Source of the DNA: Brienomyrus brachyistius
Taxonomy: Eukaryota > Chordata > Actinopteri > Osteoglossiformes > Mormyridae
Length of the DNA stretch: 64,000 nucleotides
NCBI RefSeq assembly: GCF_023856365.1
Contig: NC_064548.1
Coordinates: 1,364,001 to 1,428,000, forward strand
Reading direction: 5' to 3'
In this document: positions 32,204 through 42,920 of the stretch, piece by piece
Layout of the letters: each line of letters starts with the position of its first letter
Numbering within the stretch: the stretch's first letter is position 1
The notes under the pieces: generated by a model
Seen by the model: only the letters and a program-made list of their open reading frames with translations
Database searches by the model: none
Told to the model about the DNA's origin: nothing
Program-made: the position numbers and the translations under genes

Positions 32204-32752
32204 ATGACGGACCCAATGAAGAGAGCACCTTCCATGACTGAGGAGGAGTGCATCGGCCTCGTCAACCAGGTGCTGTTTTGGATATCCCAGCCCAGCATCC
32301 GAGAAGATCCCTGGGCGTGGGATCTCGTAAGCTGGAGCTGGGATATCTTAGACGTGCTGTCTCTGTAGGAGGATGCGCACCTCATGGAGGAGATGCGTGA
32401 GAACCTCCGGCAGCTGGCCGAGCACAGGATGGAGTGGTGCGTCGCGCCGCGCGTCGCAGGGACTGTCCTTCCGCCATCCGCCCTGTCGGACATAGCACAG
32501 CCTCCAGCGACCACCGTGACCCGAAGGCGGAAAAGGAGAAAGCCGGCAATTGCCCCGATGATTGTTCTGGGGGCATGCGCACTCGTCCCCGCTTCCCTCC
32601 TAGCCGGTGAGCGGGAATACTCCCTGGTCGAGCCTGAGGTCACCACTGCCGCTAAGCTGCCTTCACGGGCAGCTACCCCCTTCCTGGGAACGCACCTGGC
32701 GACCCCGGCGAGGTCAACCCCGGCTCGAGGCCCACATGTCTGTGTCCCGTAA
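32204..32752 (+). pseudogene. Pol-less element protein, N-terminal part (element D)
   Basis: Starts MTDPMKRAPSMTEEECIGLV two bases after the LTR and keeps VLFWISQPSIREDPWAWDL. A stop at 32366-32368 (TAG where element B has GAG for Glu) interrupts it. The frame then continues with EDAHLMEEMRENLRQLAEH and the family block RRRKRRKPAIAPMIVLGACA, then LVPASLLAGERE. Sequence agreement with B across this region is the best evidence that the N-terminal ORF is real. Confidence 0.7.
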
Positions 32753-33498
32753 AGGGAGAGGACACAGGCGCAGGATTAGGGTCCCACCCGCCCTGCCCCC
32801 TGGTTCACCCTCGCTTGCCTTAGCTGGGGCTCGGGGGGTGCCTATGGGTTCTGGGACTCCAGGTCAGCGGTCGCCTGCAGGTCCCCCTCCGAATGCCTCG
32901 TCACCCTGCCTCGGTCCCGCCTCCGACTCCTTGTCTGTCTCCTGCGGGTTCCCCCACTGTAGATCCTCCATCACCTGCGGGTTCCCCCACTCCGGCGCAT
33001 CGGAAGACGTCGCCTAGGCCGGCTGTGGCCTTGCCTTCATCTGCTGCAGCTTCCCCTCCTTCCTTGTCCTCCCCGGTTTCCCCTTCAGCTCCCTCATCCC
33101 CTCCTCTGGTGCCCCCTCTGACTTCCTCCTCGCCCTCTTCATCTATCCTCTCATGCCCTCCGGGGTCCCCTCCTGCTCCGGCCGCCTGCGGCCCCTCCGG
33201 GTGCTGCCCGTCGCCTGCCATGGCTCCCTCGGGCTCCCCTCTGTCCCCGACCTTTCCTCCTTGGTCTCCCGTCTCTGTCCCTCCTATGTTTGTTCCTCGT
33301 CCCTTTGTTCCTCCTGTCTCTGCTCCTTGTCCCCCTGTGTTCCCTCTGTTCACTCCTGGCCCTTTCGTCCCACCTGTTCCCTCAGTGTCTCCTTTCCTGA
33401 TTTGTCTGTCCGCGTTCCCCATCCTGTGTCAGGTCCTGTGGTGGCTTTTGCCCCTGTGCCAGTTTTGTCTGTCCGTTCTGTTCCCTGTTCCTCGTTAA
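32738..33498 (+). pseudogene. Pol-less element protein, proline-rich part and hydrophobic tail (element D)
   Basis: SVSRKGRGHRRRIRVPPALP lies in one frame (to about 33017), and the Pro/Ser-rich continuation from 32893 in another, so one indel separates them. The end, ICLSAFPILCQVL...SVLFPVPR plus stop at 33498, matches B and E. Length is shorter than B because the tandem repeat region is missing. Confidence 0.6.
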
Positions 33499-33592
33499 TG
33501 GTTTTGTTCCTTTTTTCCAGGTCCCGTATCCCTCGTCTCGTCCGTCGCCTCCCCTGAGGCGCCCCTGGAGTGCGCGCCTTTGGGAGGGGTTC
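33499..33592 (+). promoter_or_regulatory. Splice-acceptor-like site and polypurine tract (element D)
   Basis: TTCCTTTTTTCCAG|GTCCCG ends at 33520, 73 bp before the 3' LTR. A GGCGC/GCGCC stem (33558-33562 / 33574-33578) and CTTTGGGAGGGGTTC follow. Same layout as B and E. Confidence 0.45.
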
Positions 33593-34021
33593 TGTCATGC
33601 CCGGCTCATCCGATTCTCATATGTGCCACGCTCCCTGATTATCCATGTGTGCTTCCCCGATCTTGCCCAGCTGTGTCCTATTATTTTCGCCCTGTCTTTG
33701 TTCTATTTCAGTCCACGTCTTGCCCTGCCGTTTGTCCGTCATTAATGTTAATTGATGTCCGATGTTTCCTCGCTGTTTCCCTGGCCTTCCCCGCAATAAA
33801 TCCCCGTTTTCCCCAACTTTCGCCTGCCTGCCTGATCCTTCCTGCCAGCCTGCCCGTCCGCTTACCCACGAGCCTGACAAACAGGTTCAGCTAAGCTCAT
33901 AATGACTTGCCTGATTTGTGATTTTTTTTCCACAAATAAAATGTAGTCATCAGTGTGTGTATCAGGCAGGTAGTAGGAAAATAGGCTGTTTTTGCACTTT
34001 AAGCTTACTAACAATGAAAAT

Positions 34022-34288
34022 ACCCTCCTACTGGAGCAGAGCCTATCCCAGGAACAATGGGCACAGGCAGGAACCAAACCTGGGCAGTCGCCAACACACC
34101 ACAGGGCCAATTTATACTCACCAATCAACCTATCCTGCACACTTTTGGATCGTGGGAGGAAACTGGAGCCCCTGGAACAAACCCCACGGCAACTGGGAGA
34201 ATGTGCAAACTCCACACAGAGAGGACCCAGGACCAAACCCAGAACCTTCTTATTGTGAGGCAGCAGCACTAGCCACCATGCTGCCTGT
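34022..34288 (-). repeat. V-SINE (DANA-like) copy
   Basis: Minus strand reads GCATGGTGGCTAGTGCTGCT then GCCTCACAATAAGAAGGTTC, the tRNA-type head, followed by the V-SINE core CTCTGTGTGGAGTTTGCACA, TTCTCCCAGTTGCCGTGGGG and TTTCCTCCCACGATCCAAAA. Diverged old copy. Confidence 0.8.
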
Positions 34289-34827
34289 GATCATTACATT
34301 GCATGTAATAATGCTGAGAGTTGCTTCTCCTTAATTACACTGCAGAGACATAAACTGTGCCTTATTGGCTCTTATTGGTCAGGTGGTTTGATATCTGTCA
34401 TACACCTGACAACTTGTCGCAATAGTCTACGTATTCCATACCTATTATATCAGCCATTAATGCCACATACGAGTATAATTTTGCATAGATGCACTATTAA
34501 GTATCAACAATATGGTCCATATAAATAATTATATAATAATTTGCAATAATTAAAAATAATAAACATATACTATATAATGTTGGAATGGTGGCCTCCATTT
34601 CCATTTAAAATCTATGTTGCCTTGAAATAAACAGGTTGATTTATCAATCAAATAAGTCGCAATAGCATGTAATAGGTTAAACATGAGAAATACGCATAGA
34701 TTAATCAAACACAAATCCTGAATTTAATTTAACTTAAGCTGTTACAAAACCTCAATGACAATACACTGAGATTAGGTTTATATTTGTGTTTGTTTTGTTT
34801 ACCCATTGGCCTAGTCTACTTTGGGGC
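34289..34827. other. No gene seen
   Basis: AT-rich spacer without recognisable features. Confidence 0.4.
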
Positions 34828-35124
34828 TGTCATGCCCAGCTCGTCCAATCCTCGTGTGTGCCACGCCCTCTGATTATCCACGTGTGCTTCCCCGATCATG
34901 CCCAGCTGTTTCTTGTTATTTTTGGCTTGTCTTTTGTATTTAGTCTGTGTCTGAGTCCGTCTTCCCAAGACTTGTCATTGACATTAGTGAATGTCGCCGT
35001 CTGCCCTGGCTCTTCCGTCCCTTAATAAACCCTGAATCCCCTGCCTGCCTGCCTACCTGCCTCCCTTCCTCCCTCCCTCGTCTTTACCCGCTTCCTGCTC
35101 GCCTGTCCAACCCAAAGTCTGACA
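34828..35124 (+). mobile_element. Solo LTR of the pol-less family
   Basis: 297 bp, TGTCATGCCCAGCTCGTCCA...AAAGTCTGACA, with TTAATAAACCC for polyadenylation. Flanks GGGGC (34823-34827) and GGGTC (35125-35129) are a 4/5 match, probably a mutated target duplication. More diverged than the copies at 7 and 41 kb. Confidence 0.8.
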
Positions 35125-35212
35125 GGGTCTAATCCCGCAATGATTTAAAACAATTTTACAAATTCTAATAAGAGGCTGAGAAGACTGTTCAGCTTCAGCC
35201 ACCAGCTCTTGT

Positions 35213-35347
35213 GGTTGGCAGTGGGGTCTAATTTTGCTGGTTCTTTCCTTTCTTCTCCTTCTGTCTCCCATGTGTTGTTTGCAGGGGAACCTTCACCACA
35301 TTCCCATTTGATGTGGACACCTTCACACTGCCTGCTTCTAAATCATC
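35213..35347 (-). repeat. Repeat shared with 25490-25626
   Basis: See the 25.5-kb copy. Minus-strand peptide EAGSVKVSTSNGNVVKVPL is kept. The sequence on either side differs, so the two copies share only this segment. Confidence 0.7.
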
Positions 35348-35939
35348 AATCATGAGTCTCCCCCCCCCCCATGTCCAAGATCATGGTTGAGGTGTGGAAG
35401 TTTCCGGTGGTGATGGTTACATCCACAGGAAATGAGGTGGGCAGCGCAGGATGAGATCTTTGGCAGGGGTCCGAATGCTGGGCTGGGGGGGGCGGCAGCT
35501 CCATCACTCTCCTGTCTCTCTCACACACACAGCAGACACTGTTAGTTACACATTTTAACTGAAGAAAGAATGTACTTTGCCTGGCGTCAGTTTCAACTGC
35601 TGATCTTTTATTTTCTACTGAAAATTTAGCTTAAAATTTTATTTTTAGCCCTTAAAAAAATGACGAGGTCCGTATCTCAGTGACCTCATAGCTGGCTACG
35701 GCCCTGATCAGAACGTATGCAATTTAAGAGTTACACATTAAAAACTAATAAAATGGTTGCTGTGAATACTGGTGATTTTAGCAGAATTTATGAAATGGCT
35801 GAGCTAACACACTTTGACTGACATAACAGCATAGTTTTACATCAACATGAATATCACTTTCGCACAGTACAATATATTCATCTTTTATAAAAATGTAAAA
35901 AATAAAATAAACAATAAAAATCTTTAATGTCATTGTAAC
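35348..35939. other. No gene seen
   Basis: Contains a poly-C run at about 35361 and AT-rich sequence. Nothing else identified. Confidence 0.4.
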
Positions 35940-36209
35940 TGTCACGCCCAGCTCGTACGATCCTCGTGTGTGCCACGCCCCCTTGATTATCCACGTGTGC
36001 TTCCCTGATCGTACTCAGCTGTGTCTAGTTATTTTGCTTTGTCTTGTGTATTTAAGTCCAAGTCTTGCCTGTATCCCTTGTCTGTCATTGATGTTAGTTA
36101 TCGTCTGATGTCTCCAGTCCTTAGTCGTCCGAATAAACCCCTAGTTTCCCCGACTTTGGACTTCCTGCCTGATATTTGCCTGTCTTACCCGTTTTCGCCG
36201 ATCATGACA
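35940..36209 (+). mobile_element. Solo LTR of the pol-less family
   Basis: 270 bp, TGTCACGCCCAGCTCGTACG...GATCATGACA, with an exact target duplication GTAAC (35935-35939, 36210-36214). Has TATTTAAG as TATA-like box, GTCTGTCATT at the position of the self-primer, and GAATAAACCCC. Confidence 0.88.
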
Positions 36210-36963
36210 GTAACGTTAAGGAATAACAGATTATTTAAATGTGCTGACATTAGTGTTTATTGATTATACTTTTACAAATACCACGTTTGTCTAATAGTGT
36301 CCATGGAGTACTATTTGGCCACTAGATGTCACCATGTAAATCGATGTTTTCAACGTTCCAACAGATCTAAACTTTTTTCCCAATAGATTTCATCTCTCAG
36401 AAACCCAATTTTTGCCATCAGTACTGCAGAACAATACAGCATTTTAAAATATGCACCTCTCAAATGAAAGGAAATTCATTCATGAAATGAAAGCAGACTG
36501 CATTTGATGATCAGAGAAATGTTTCCCTGTGCACGGTACAGATACCGGTCAGGGATGGTCAGGGACTGCAAAACAAGCACCAGCTGTTGATCAGGTAGTG
36601 ATAGTAACAATAAGACAGAATTTTTCCAACCATTTTAAGTCACTAAAACATATTTTTTAAAACAAATAGAAAGGTAAAAAGCGTATATTTCAGTGTCCCG
36701 GTTCTTACTGTTTAAATGCATCACATCTTGCTCTTTTGTGCTCCTCTTATGAAAAAACTTGATTGTCATACCCACTACGTCATTTAAGTGAATTTTTTTC
36801 TGTTCTTAAGTTCATTTCACACCGGTAGTCTGGAATGTTGGTAAATACTATATCAATGAATAGTTTCCCAGTAATAGCAGGAAAATCTATTTGTGTTATG
36901 TGTTACTATGTGTTAAACTATGCGTTAGTTTTCTTTAAATGAGTGTTTATTGATTATACTTTT
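36210..36963. other. No gene; 21-bp direct repeat at both ends
   Basis: AGTGTTTATTGATTATACTTT occurs at about 36252-36272 and again at 36942-36962, just before a SINE. The intervening ~670 bp has no recognised element. Confidence 0.45.
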
Positions 36964-37228
36964 TGTGGAAGATGGTGGCACAGGAGGTAGTGCTCTCGTT
37001 CAGCAACTGGAGGGTTGCAGGTTCGAGCCCTGGTTCCTTCTGACCCTGTCAAAGTGTCCTTGAGCAAGACACTGAACCCCAAATTGCTCCCGGTGAGCAG
37101 GTTGGCACCTTGCATGGCAGCCTCCGCCACCGGTGTGTGGATGGGTGAATGTGAGGCATGAAATGTAAAGCTCTTTGAGTACTCGTAGGAGTATAAAATC
37201 GCTATATAAATGCAGTCCATTTACCATT
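36964..37228 (+). repeat. tRNA-derived SINE with RTE-type tail
   Basis: Head with B-box-like GGTTCGAGCCC at 37020. The body has CACCGGTGTGTGGATGGGTG, and the tail is GTAAAGCTCTTTGAGTACTC then CTATATAAATGCAGTCCATT, the tail shared by fish SINEs mobilised by RTE LINEs. Near full length. Confidence 0.85.
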
Positions 37229-37730
37229 TCTTTACCAAACCTGACTGTTAAATGTGCTAAGTAACAAAATTAGGCAGCATTTAGTGATTGGAGACATAAA
37301 TTCAGTAATTAAGCAGTGTGGAGGTATACTGGTGTTAATTAATAATATGTTCTACATTGTTACAGATTCCAAGGGCTTCCTCAAGATTTTTTGGACAGTA
37401 TTGCAGATATCGGTACCTTGAGAATCCAATTTTTGATGACAGTGATTTTGTTTACTATAGAATAGAACGGATAGAAACTACTCTAATCACATGTTTTCAG
37501 ACAAGAACATTTAGACAAGATTTAGTTTTAGAAAATCTATAAAGAGCAAAGCAGCTCTTGGAGTGTAAACCCAAAAATGTCTGCACAGGTTTTGTTGTAA
37601 CAAGTCATACAGGTACCAGATGTCAACCTAAAATTAATGTCACAATGAACATTAAATGTTAAATGTTGTTGAACAGTACAAATAACTAGTATCACAATAT
37701 ATGTTTAGAAGCAACAGCCGATCAAGACAA
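37229..37730. other. No gene seen
   Basis: AT-rich spacer with only short frames. Confidence 0.35.
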
Positions 37731-37838
37731 TGTGTGTCTGTGAGTACCTGCTTGTACACCTGTGTGTGTCTGTGAGAACCTGCTTGTACACCTGTGTGTG
37801 TCTGTGAGAACCTGTTTGTACACCTGTGTGTGTGAGCG
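37731..37838. repeat. 32-bp minisatellite
   Basis: About three copies of TGTGTGTCTGTGAGAACCTG followed by CTTGTACACCTG. Confidence 0.85.
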
Positions 37839-39289
37839 CGCTGGTGTTTATAAAGTTTCTCCATGTAAATGTCTAGTAGTGTGTGTGGGGAGCCACAGCC
37901 CCACCCCCCAGGACATGAAGCAGACATGGAGGAGACCTGGGCCCCACCCAGGGCACGGGAGCCCCCGGAGGACCACCGCAGGGAGTACTGCAGCCCACAC
38001 CCAGAAAAGGGCAGAGAGCTCCGGAGTGAGGTCATGGGGCAGCCACAGTGCAGGAGCCCCAGGGGGCCGTGGCGGCCGGCAACACCAGGGTAGAACGGTT
38101 CTCAGGCCTAGAGATCCAAGGGTCCCCCCACTCCCCAGCAGGGCTAGGCCCCGCCAGGCAACTGCCGGGATTGAACCAGTACCCACCTGAGCATCCAGCC
38201 CCGGGCATCGAGAACCACCAACGCACCAGCGGCCGGGGCCCCCTCCACCAGCAGGGAGTATGACGGGAATAGAGCCCGAGATGTTATTTCAGGTCTAGGA
38301 CCCAACTTGACACATGCGTATAGACAAAAAGGCACACACATACACAAGCCTACGTTCCCACCCTCATGCACACATAGACAAATATTCACACATTCACCCA
38401 ACATGGAGACACGCAGAAATGAACGCCGTACACACATTCACACTCCCCATATATACTCTATATGGACCCCTATTTTTTCTCTGGCGTGGAGACCAGAAGA
38501 CCACCTCGGACCCCGCAGCAGCCGAGAAGCCCACCAGCCCAGACCCCAGCCAGACAGCCAGCTCTTCCTCTCAGCCCCCAGCTCCAGATGGTGAACAGAG
38601 AACGGGGGTGTGAAAAGACCCCATGCCCACCCCCTGCCGACCAACAGTTGGTGTTAGCTCGGCCCCTCCCCACTCAATGTTTATGTGCAATTTAAAATTG
38701 AGAAGTGGTAAGGCTGAATGAATAGACCGCCCTCTGGGCACCATTCTGTGTGCTCACCCCCAAGGCCCTAAACGTATGTGTCATGAGAGAGTAAGTAATG
38801 AGAGTGTCTAAGTTGTGATGTATGATTGAGATACAGGTGGTCGCGAGGGGACAGAGGAGGACGTTGTATCCCAGCAACGGACCTGCACCTGCTGGAGCGG
38901 GAGGCAGAAAGCATTTAGGGATGGGGAGGAAAGGATTGGAGGGGGAGAGACAAAGTACCCCCCTCTAGAGGCAGCTCCCCCGCTGACCCCCATAGGCACC
39001 CCCGTTTCCCGAAATCCACCCAGGGCGGGGGGGCCCAGGCCCATCCAGACCGGGGCTCACCCATCCCCAACATTCAGTCAACTCCCAGACTGCATAAGAC
39101 AAAAGACACCCAGGCTGAGTCCAATCCTCCTCCTCTATTGGATTCCCCCCCATACCCTCCCTCCATACCCCAAAAGCAGGGAACCCCTGAGGACAGACGG
39201 TAACAACCTCCCCGCCAGCTAAAGAGACCCCCAGCTCCACCGATGCGCCGAAGGATCCCGCACTGGGGCCGAGCACCAGTGCATGCACC

Positions 39290-39837
39290 AACCCACACCC
39301 CGGCGATACACCCACCAGGACCAGAGCCCCCCCAGCCCAGTTCTTAGCAATGCATAAGGCGGTGAAAGCCATGTGGGTTGTGTTAATCTCTGTAATGACA
39401 CCATCTAGGTCGCCGAACAAGCAGACTGAAGGAGAGGCTAGAATGGTACATTTCAGACACTTTGATAAGTCCTCACAAATCTTGCGGCAGAACATCTGAG
39501 CAGGTGGACGGAACCAAAAAGCATGGATGTAACTGTCAGGTGTATCGCCTTGACAGTGTGAGCAGTTGTTAGAAGACGTAAAACCCATCCTGAACATCCG
39601 ATGCCCTGCATAGTGCACTCTGTGCAGGATTCTGTATTGTTTTAATTGTAAACTGGAACTTCTAATCAGTTCAAAGGTTTTTAAACATATCTGAGACCAG
39701 AAATTGTGGTCCCAGCTGACTGATAGATCTGCCTCTGATTTTTCAATAGGAAGGGATATTGATTCATCCATTTTAGAAAGTGTCCTGTATATTTTAGACA
39801 GTAATTTGGGGGTTTTGAGATTAAGGAATTCTGCCAC
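39290..39837 (-). pseudogene. L1-type ORF2 C-terminal domain
   Basis: Contains LKTFELIRSSSLQLKQYRIL, HRVHYAGHRMFRMGFTSSNN and CSHCQGDTPDSYIHAFWFRP, the CxxC...H pattern of the C-terminal zinc-binding-like domain in fish L1/Tx1 elements. The open frame runs on to 38965 through 3' sequence, but similarity ends near 39350. Confidence 0.75.
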
Positions 39838-40281
39838 ACTTGGTGGTATTTGTAATTTGATTTGATTAGACCTTTATTTCTTTTTTATTTTAAATTTAAC
39901 TTGTTGATATTCTAAAAATCTATTCTTGTTAATCCCATATTGTGTAACTAGTATGTCAAAGGGAATAAAATCTATTCCATCAAATATATGTTCCAAGTAT
40001 TTAATACCTTTACAGCTTCAATCTGGGAAATTTATCATATTATTGTTTAGTAGTACGTCAGGGTTGTTCTAGATGGGAGTACGCTTACATGGGATTAATG
40101 AAGACTCAGTCATTTTTAGAAACTCTCACCACGCTGTCAGAGAAGAGCTGATACTGATGCTTTTGAAGCATTCGTGTCGTTTGATGTTTGAGCTAATGAA
40201 TGGTAGATCCGAAATCTCTATATTATTGCATAGTGCCTGTTCTACATCTAGCCAAGGCTCATCTAAGACAGTATGTTTTAA

Positions 40282-40937
40282 TCACCCTGAGATGTTTTGG
40301 AGCCTGTTGACTAAGAAATAGTGGTGAAAGTTAGGCAGATATAGTCCTCCTTTGTCCTTGGTCCTTTGTAGTGTTTTTAAGCTAATACCCAAGGGTTTAT
40401 CTTTCCAAAGGAATTTAGAGATGGCGGGGTTCAGAGATCTAAACCAGTCAGGTGATGGTTTGCTCGGGATCATTGCAAATAAATATTTAATTATTGGCAA
40501 AACCATAATTATTATGGGGACGACCTTCTCATAAGTGATATGGGTAGGGATTTCCATCTAACCAGATCATCTTCTACCTTCTTTAAAAGTGGGATATGAT
40601 TTAGTTTAGTTAAATCTGCCAGCCTAGGTGAAACATAAATACCTAAATATTTAATATCTCCAGACTGCAGTGGAGTGGGAGAATTATTCTGGAAAGAGCA
40701 ATTAACTGGAAGAACGGTAGATTTTAACCAATTTATCAAATAATCTGAGATTCTTGAGAAAGAGTTTATTAATGTAATTACCTCAGAAAGAGTAGTTTGC
40801 GAATGCTGGAGAAAAAGTAACACATCATCCGCATAAAGACTTACCTTATGTTCTACATTCCTACATTTAATGCCTTTAATCACCATAGCTTGTCTAATTG
40901 CTGCTTCTAGTGGTTCAATAAAAATTGCAAACAGTGA
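40282..40937 (-). pseudogene. L1-type RT, catalytic half and thumb
   Basis: From the insertion edge SLFAIFIEPLEAAIRQAM it reads to VSLYADDVLLFLQ with the catalytic ADD, then GDIKYLGIYVSP. After a frame change the 40557-40282 frame gives LPIIKYLFAMIPSKPSP and KPLGISLKTLQRTKDKGGLY. The catalytic residues survive but frames do not. Confidence 0.85.
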
Positions 40938-41599
40938 GGGGGTGTCATGCCCTGCTCGTCGGCTCCTCCTGTGTGCCACGCCCCCTGCCTACCCACGTGT
41001 GTTTCCCGGATTGTACCCAGCTGTGTCTGATTATTTTCAATCAGTCCTGTGTATTTCAGTCCGTGTCTTACCCGAGTCCTTGGTCCGTCATTGATGTTGT
41101 CAATGTCTGTTTCCCGTCCTGCTTCGGTTTCCCCAAATAAAACCCCGTTTTCCCCGTATCCCGCTTGCCTGCCTGCATCCTGATTCCCCGCTTCCCCTCA
41201 CGATCGCCGAACGCGTCCCGTGACAGAATAACGGACCAACAAAAGAAAGGGAGGAGACGGAGAGTCCCGCAGGGAACGATCCGTCTCGGCGCCTGCTCGC
41301 TCTCCAGGATTTGGCTCCCGACGGAGGACGAGAGGGAGGTACCCGCCCTACCTCCAGCCCGGGGGTCGACCACACGCTACCCCGATCCCGCGTGGAAGTA
41401 CTGGCTCTCTAGTGAGGACGAGGACGAGGAGCCCTTCCTCTACCCGGAGCCGGAAGCCTTTCTTCCGCCGTCCGTTTTCACGGACATCGCGCCGCCTCCC
41501 GCAACCGCCAGGCGCCAGCGAGGGAGACGGAGGAGACCGGCGATCGCCAGTACGGAGGACCTCCCTCCGTTGCTGCCGGCGGACCCCGCTCCCGTGCGG

Positions 41600-41860
41600 C
41601 CGCCGCTGCCTGCGCAGCTGCCTTCGTTGCCGCCGCTGCCTGCGCAGCCGCCTTCGTTGCCGCCGCTGCCTGCGCAGCCGCCTTCGTTGCCGCCGCTGCC
41701 TGCGCAGCCGCCTTCGTTGCCGCCGCTGCCGGCGGACCCCGCTCCCGTGCAGCCGCCGCTGCCGGCGGACCCCGCTCCCGTGCAGCCGCCGCTGCCGGCG
41801 GACCCCGCTCCCGTGCAGCCGCCATTGCCGGCGGACCCCGCTCCCGTGCAGCCACCGCTG
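41600..41860 (+). repeat. 30-bp and 33-bp coding minisatellites in element E
   Basis: About four copies of a 30-bp unit (CTGCCTGCGCAGCCGCCTTC plus GTTGCCGCCG) followed by about four copies of a 33-bp unit (GCGGACCCCGCTCCCGTGCA plus GCCGCCGCTGCCG). Both are in frame and unlike the 36-bp unit of element B. Confidence 0.85.
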
Positions 41861-42824
41861 CCTGCGCAGCCGCCTTCGCTGCCTGCTGCAGCTCCCGGGC
41901 CAGCGCCCCCTCTGCAGCCACCTCCTGTTCCTGACCGCGCTCCAAGTCCTGACCGCGCTCCAAGTCCTGACCGCGCTCCTGTCCCTTCTCCCCCTGTGAC
42001 TGTTTCTCCCTCGCCCCGGCGAACTCGACCCCGACCTGGGGTCATGTCTGTGTCCCGTAAAGGGAGGGGACACAGACGCAGGGCTGGGGTCCCGCCCGCC
42101 CTGCCCCCTGGCTCGCCCTGCCTCGCCTGCGCTGGGGCTCGGTTGGCGCCCGCGGGTCCTGGCCCTCCGGGTCGGCTGTCGCCTACGGGTCCCTCTCCGG
42201 TGCCTCGTTGCCCTGCCTCGCTCCCCCCTCCGGTGCCTGGTCTGTCGCCTGGGGGCTCCCCGACGGCGGCTCCTCGGTCGCCTGCGGGGCCCCCACCTTC
42301 GGCTCGTCGGAGGACGTCGCCGCCTGCAGCGGCTCCCCCCCTCGCCTTGCCTTCACCCTGGCCCCTTCCAGCTCCCTCGTCCCCTTCCCTGGTGCTCCCT
42401 CCCGGCCCCTCCGCGGGTCCCTCGCCCTGTCTCCTCGGCCCCTCCGAGGTCCCCTCCGGCTCCGGCCTCCCGGCCACCTGCGGCCCCTCCGGCTGCCACC
42501 CGTCGCCCGCTGGGTTTCCCTTGGGCTCCCCTCTGTTCCCCCTCCTTGTCTCCCTTCGCTCCTCCCTTTGTCCCTTCGGTCCTCTCTCCTCCTTCTGCCT
42601 TTGTCCCACCTCTCTTTGCTCCCCATCGCTTTGTTCCTCCTGTCTCTGCTCCTTGTCCTCCTCTGTTCCCTTCGTTCACTCCTGGTCCTTTTGTTCCTCC
42701 TGTTCCCACTGTGTCTCCCTTCCTGATCTGTCTCTCTGCCTTCCCGTGCCTTTGTCAGCTCCTGTCTCACGTCCTGTCGCTTGCCCTGTTTTGTGCCTCG
42801 GTCCTGTTTCCCGTCTCTCGTTGA

Positions 42825-42920
42825 TGGTTCTGTTTTTTTGCTCCAGGTCCCGGTTCCCGTGTCCTGTCTGTCGCCTCCTCCCTGGCGCGCCCGGTGAAGC
42901 GCGCCTTTGGGGGGGGGTTC
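42825..42920 (+). promoter_or_regulatory. Splice-acceptor-like site, hairpin and polypurine tract (element E)
   Basis: TTTTTTTGCTCCAG|GTCCC ends at 42846, 75 bp before the 3' LTR as in B. Hairpin GGCGCGC (42884-42890) / GCGCGCC (42899-42905), then CTTTGGGGGGGGGTTC. Confidence 0.5.

Larger units (their letters stand above)
31954..33879 (+). mobile_element. Pol-less LTR retroelement 'D' (sushi-like)
   Basis: A 1926-bp copy with target duplication AACAG (31949-31953, 33880-33884). The 5' LTR is 248 bp (31954-32201) and the 3' LTR 287 bp (33593-33879). The 5' LTR has lost about 40 bp, including the self-primer complement GTCCGTCATT that the 3' LTR keeps at 33734-33743. The post-LTR site AATGACGGACC (32203-32213) is intact. 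The interior has the family N-terminal ORF, the SVSRKGRGHRRR block and the hydrophobic tail, without the long minisatellite of B and E. Confidence 0.85.

Noticed and set aside
38965..39350. C-terminal extension of the L1 ORF as a novel domain
   Set aside because: Gly/Val-rich translation of the GC-rich 3' region; no similarity to LINE C-termini, so treated as untranslated sequence.
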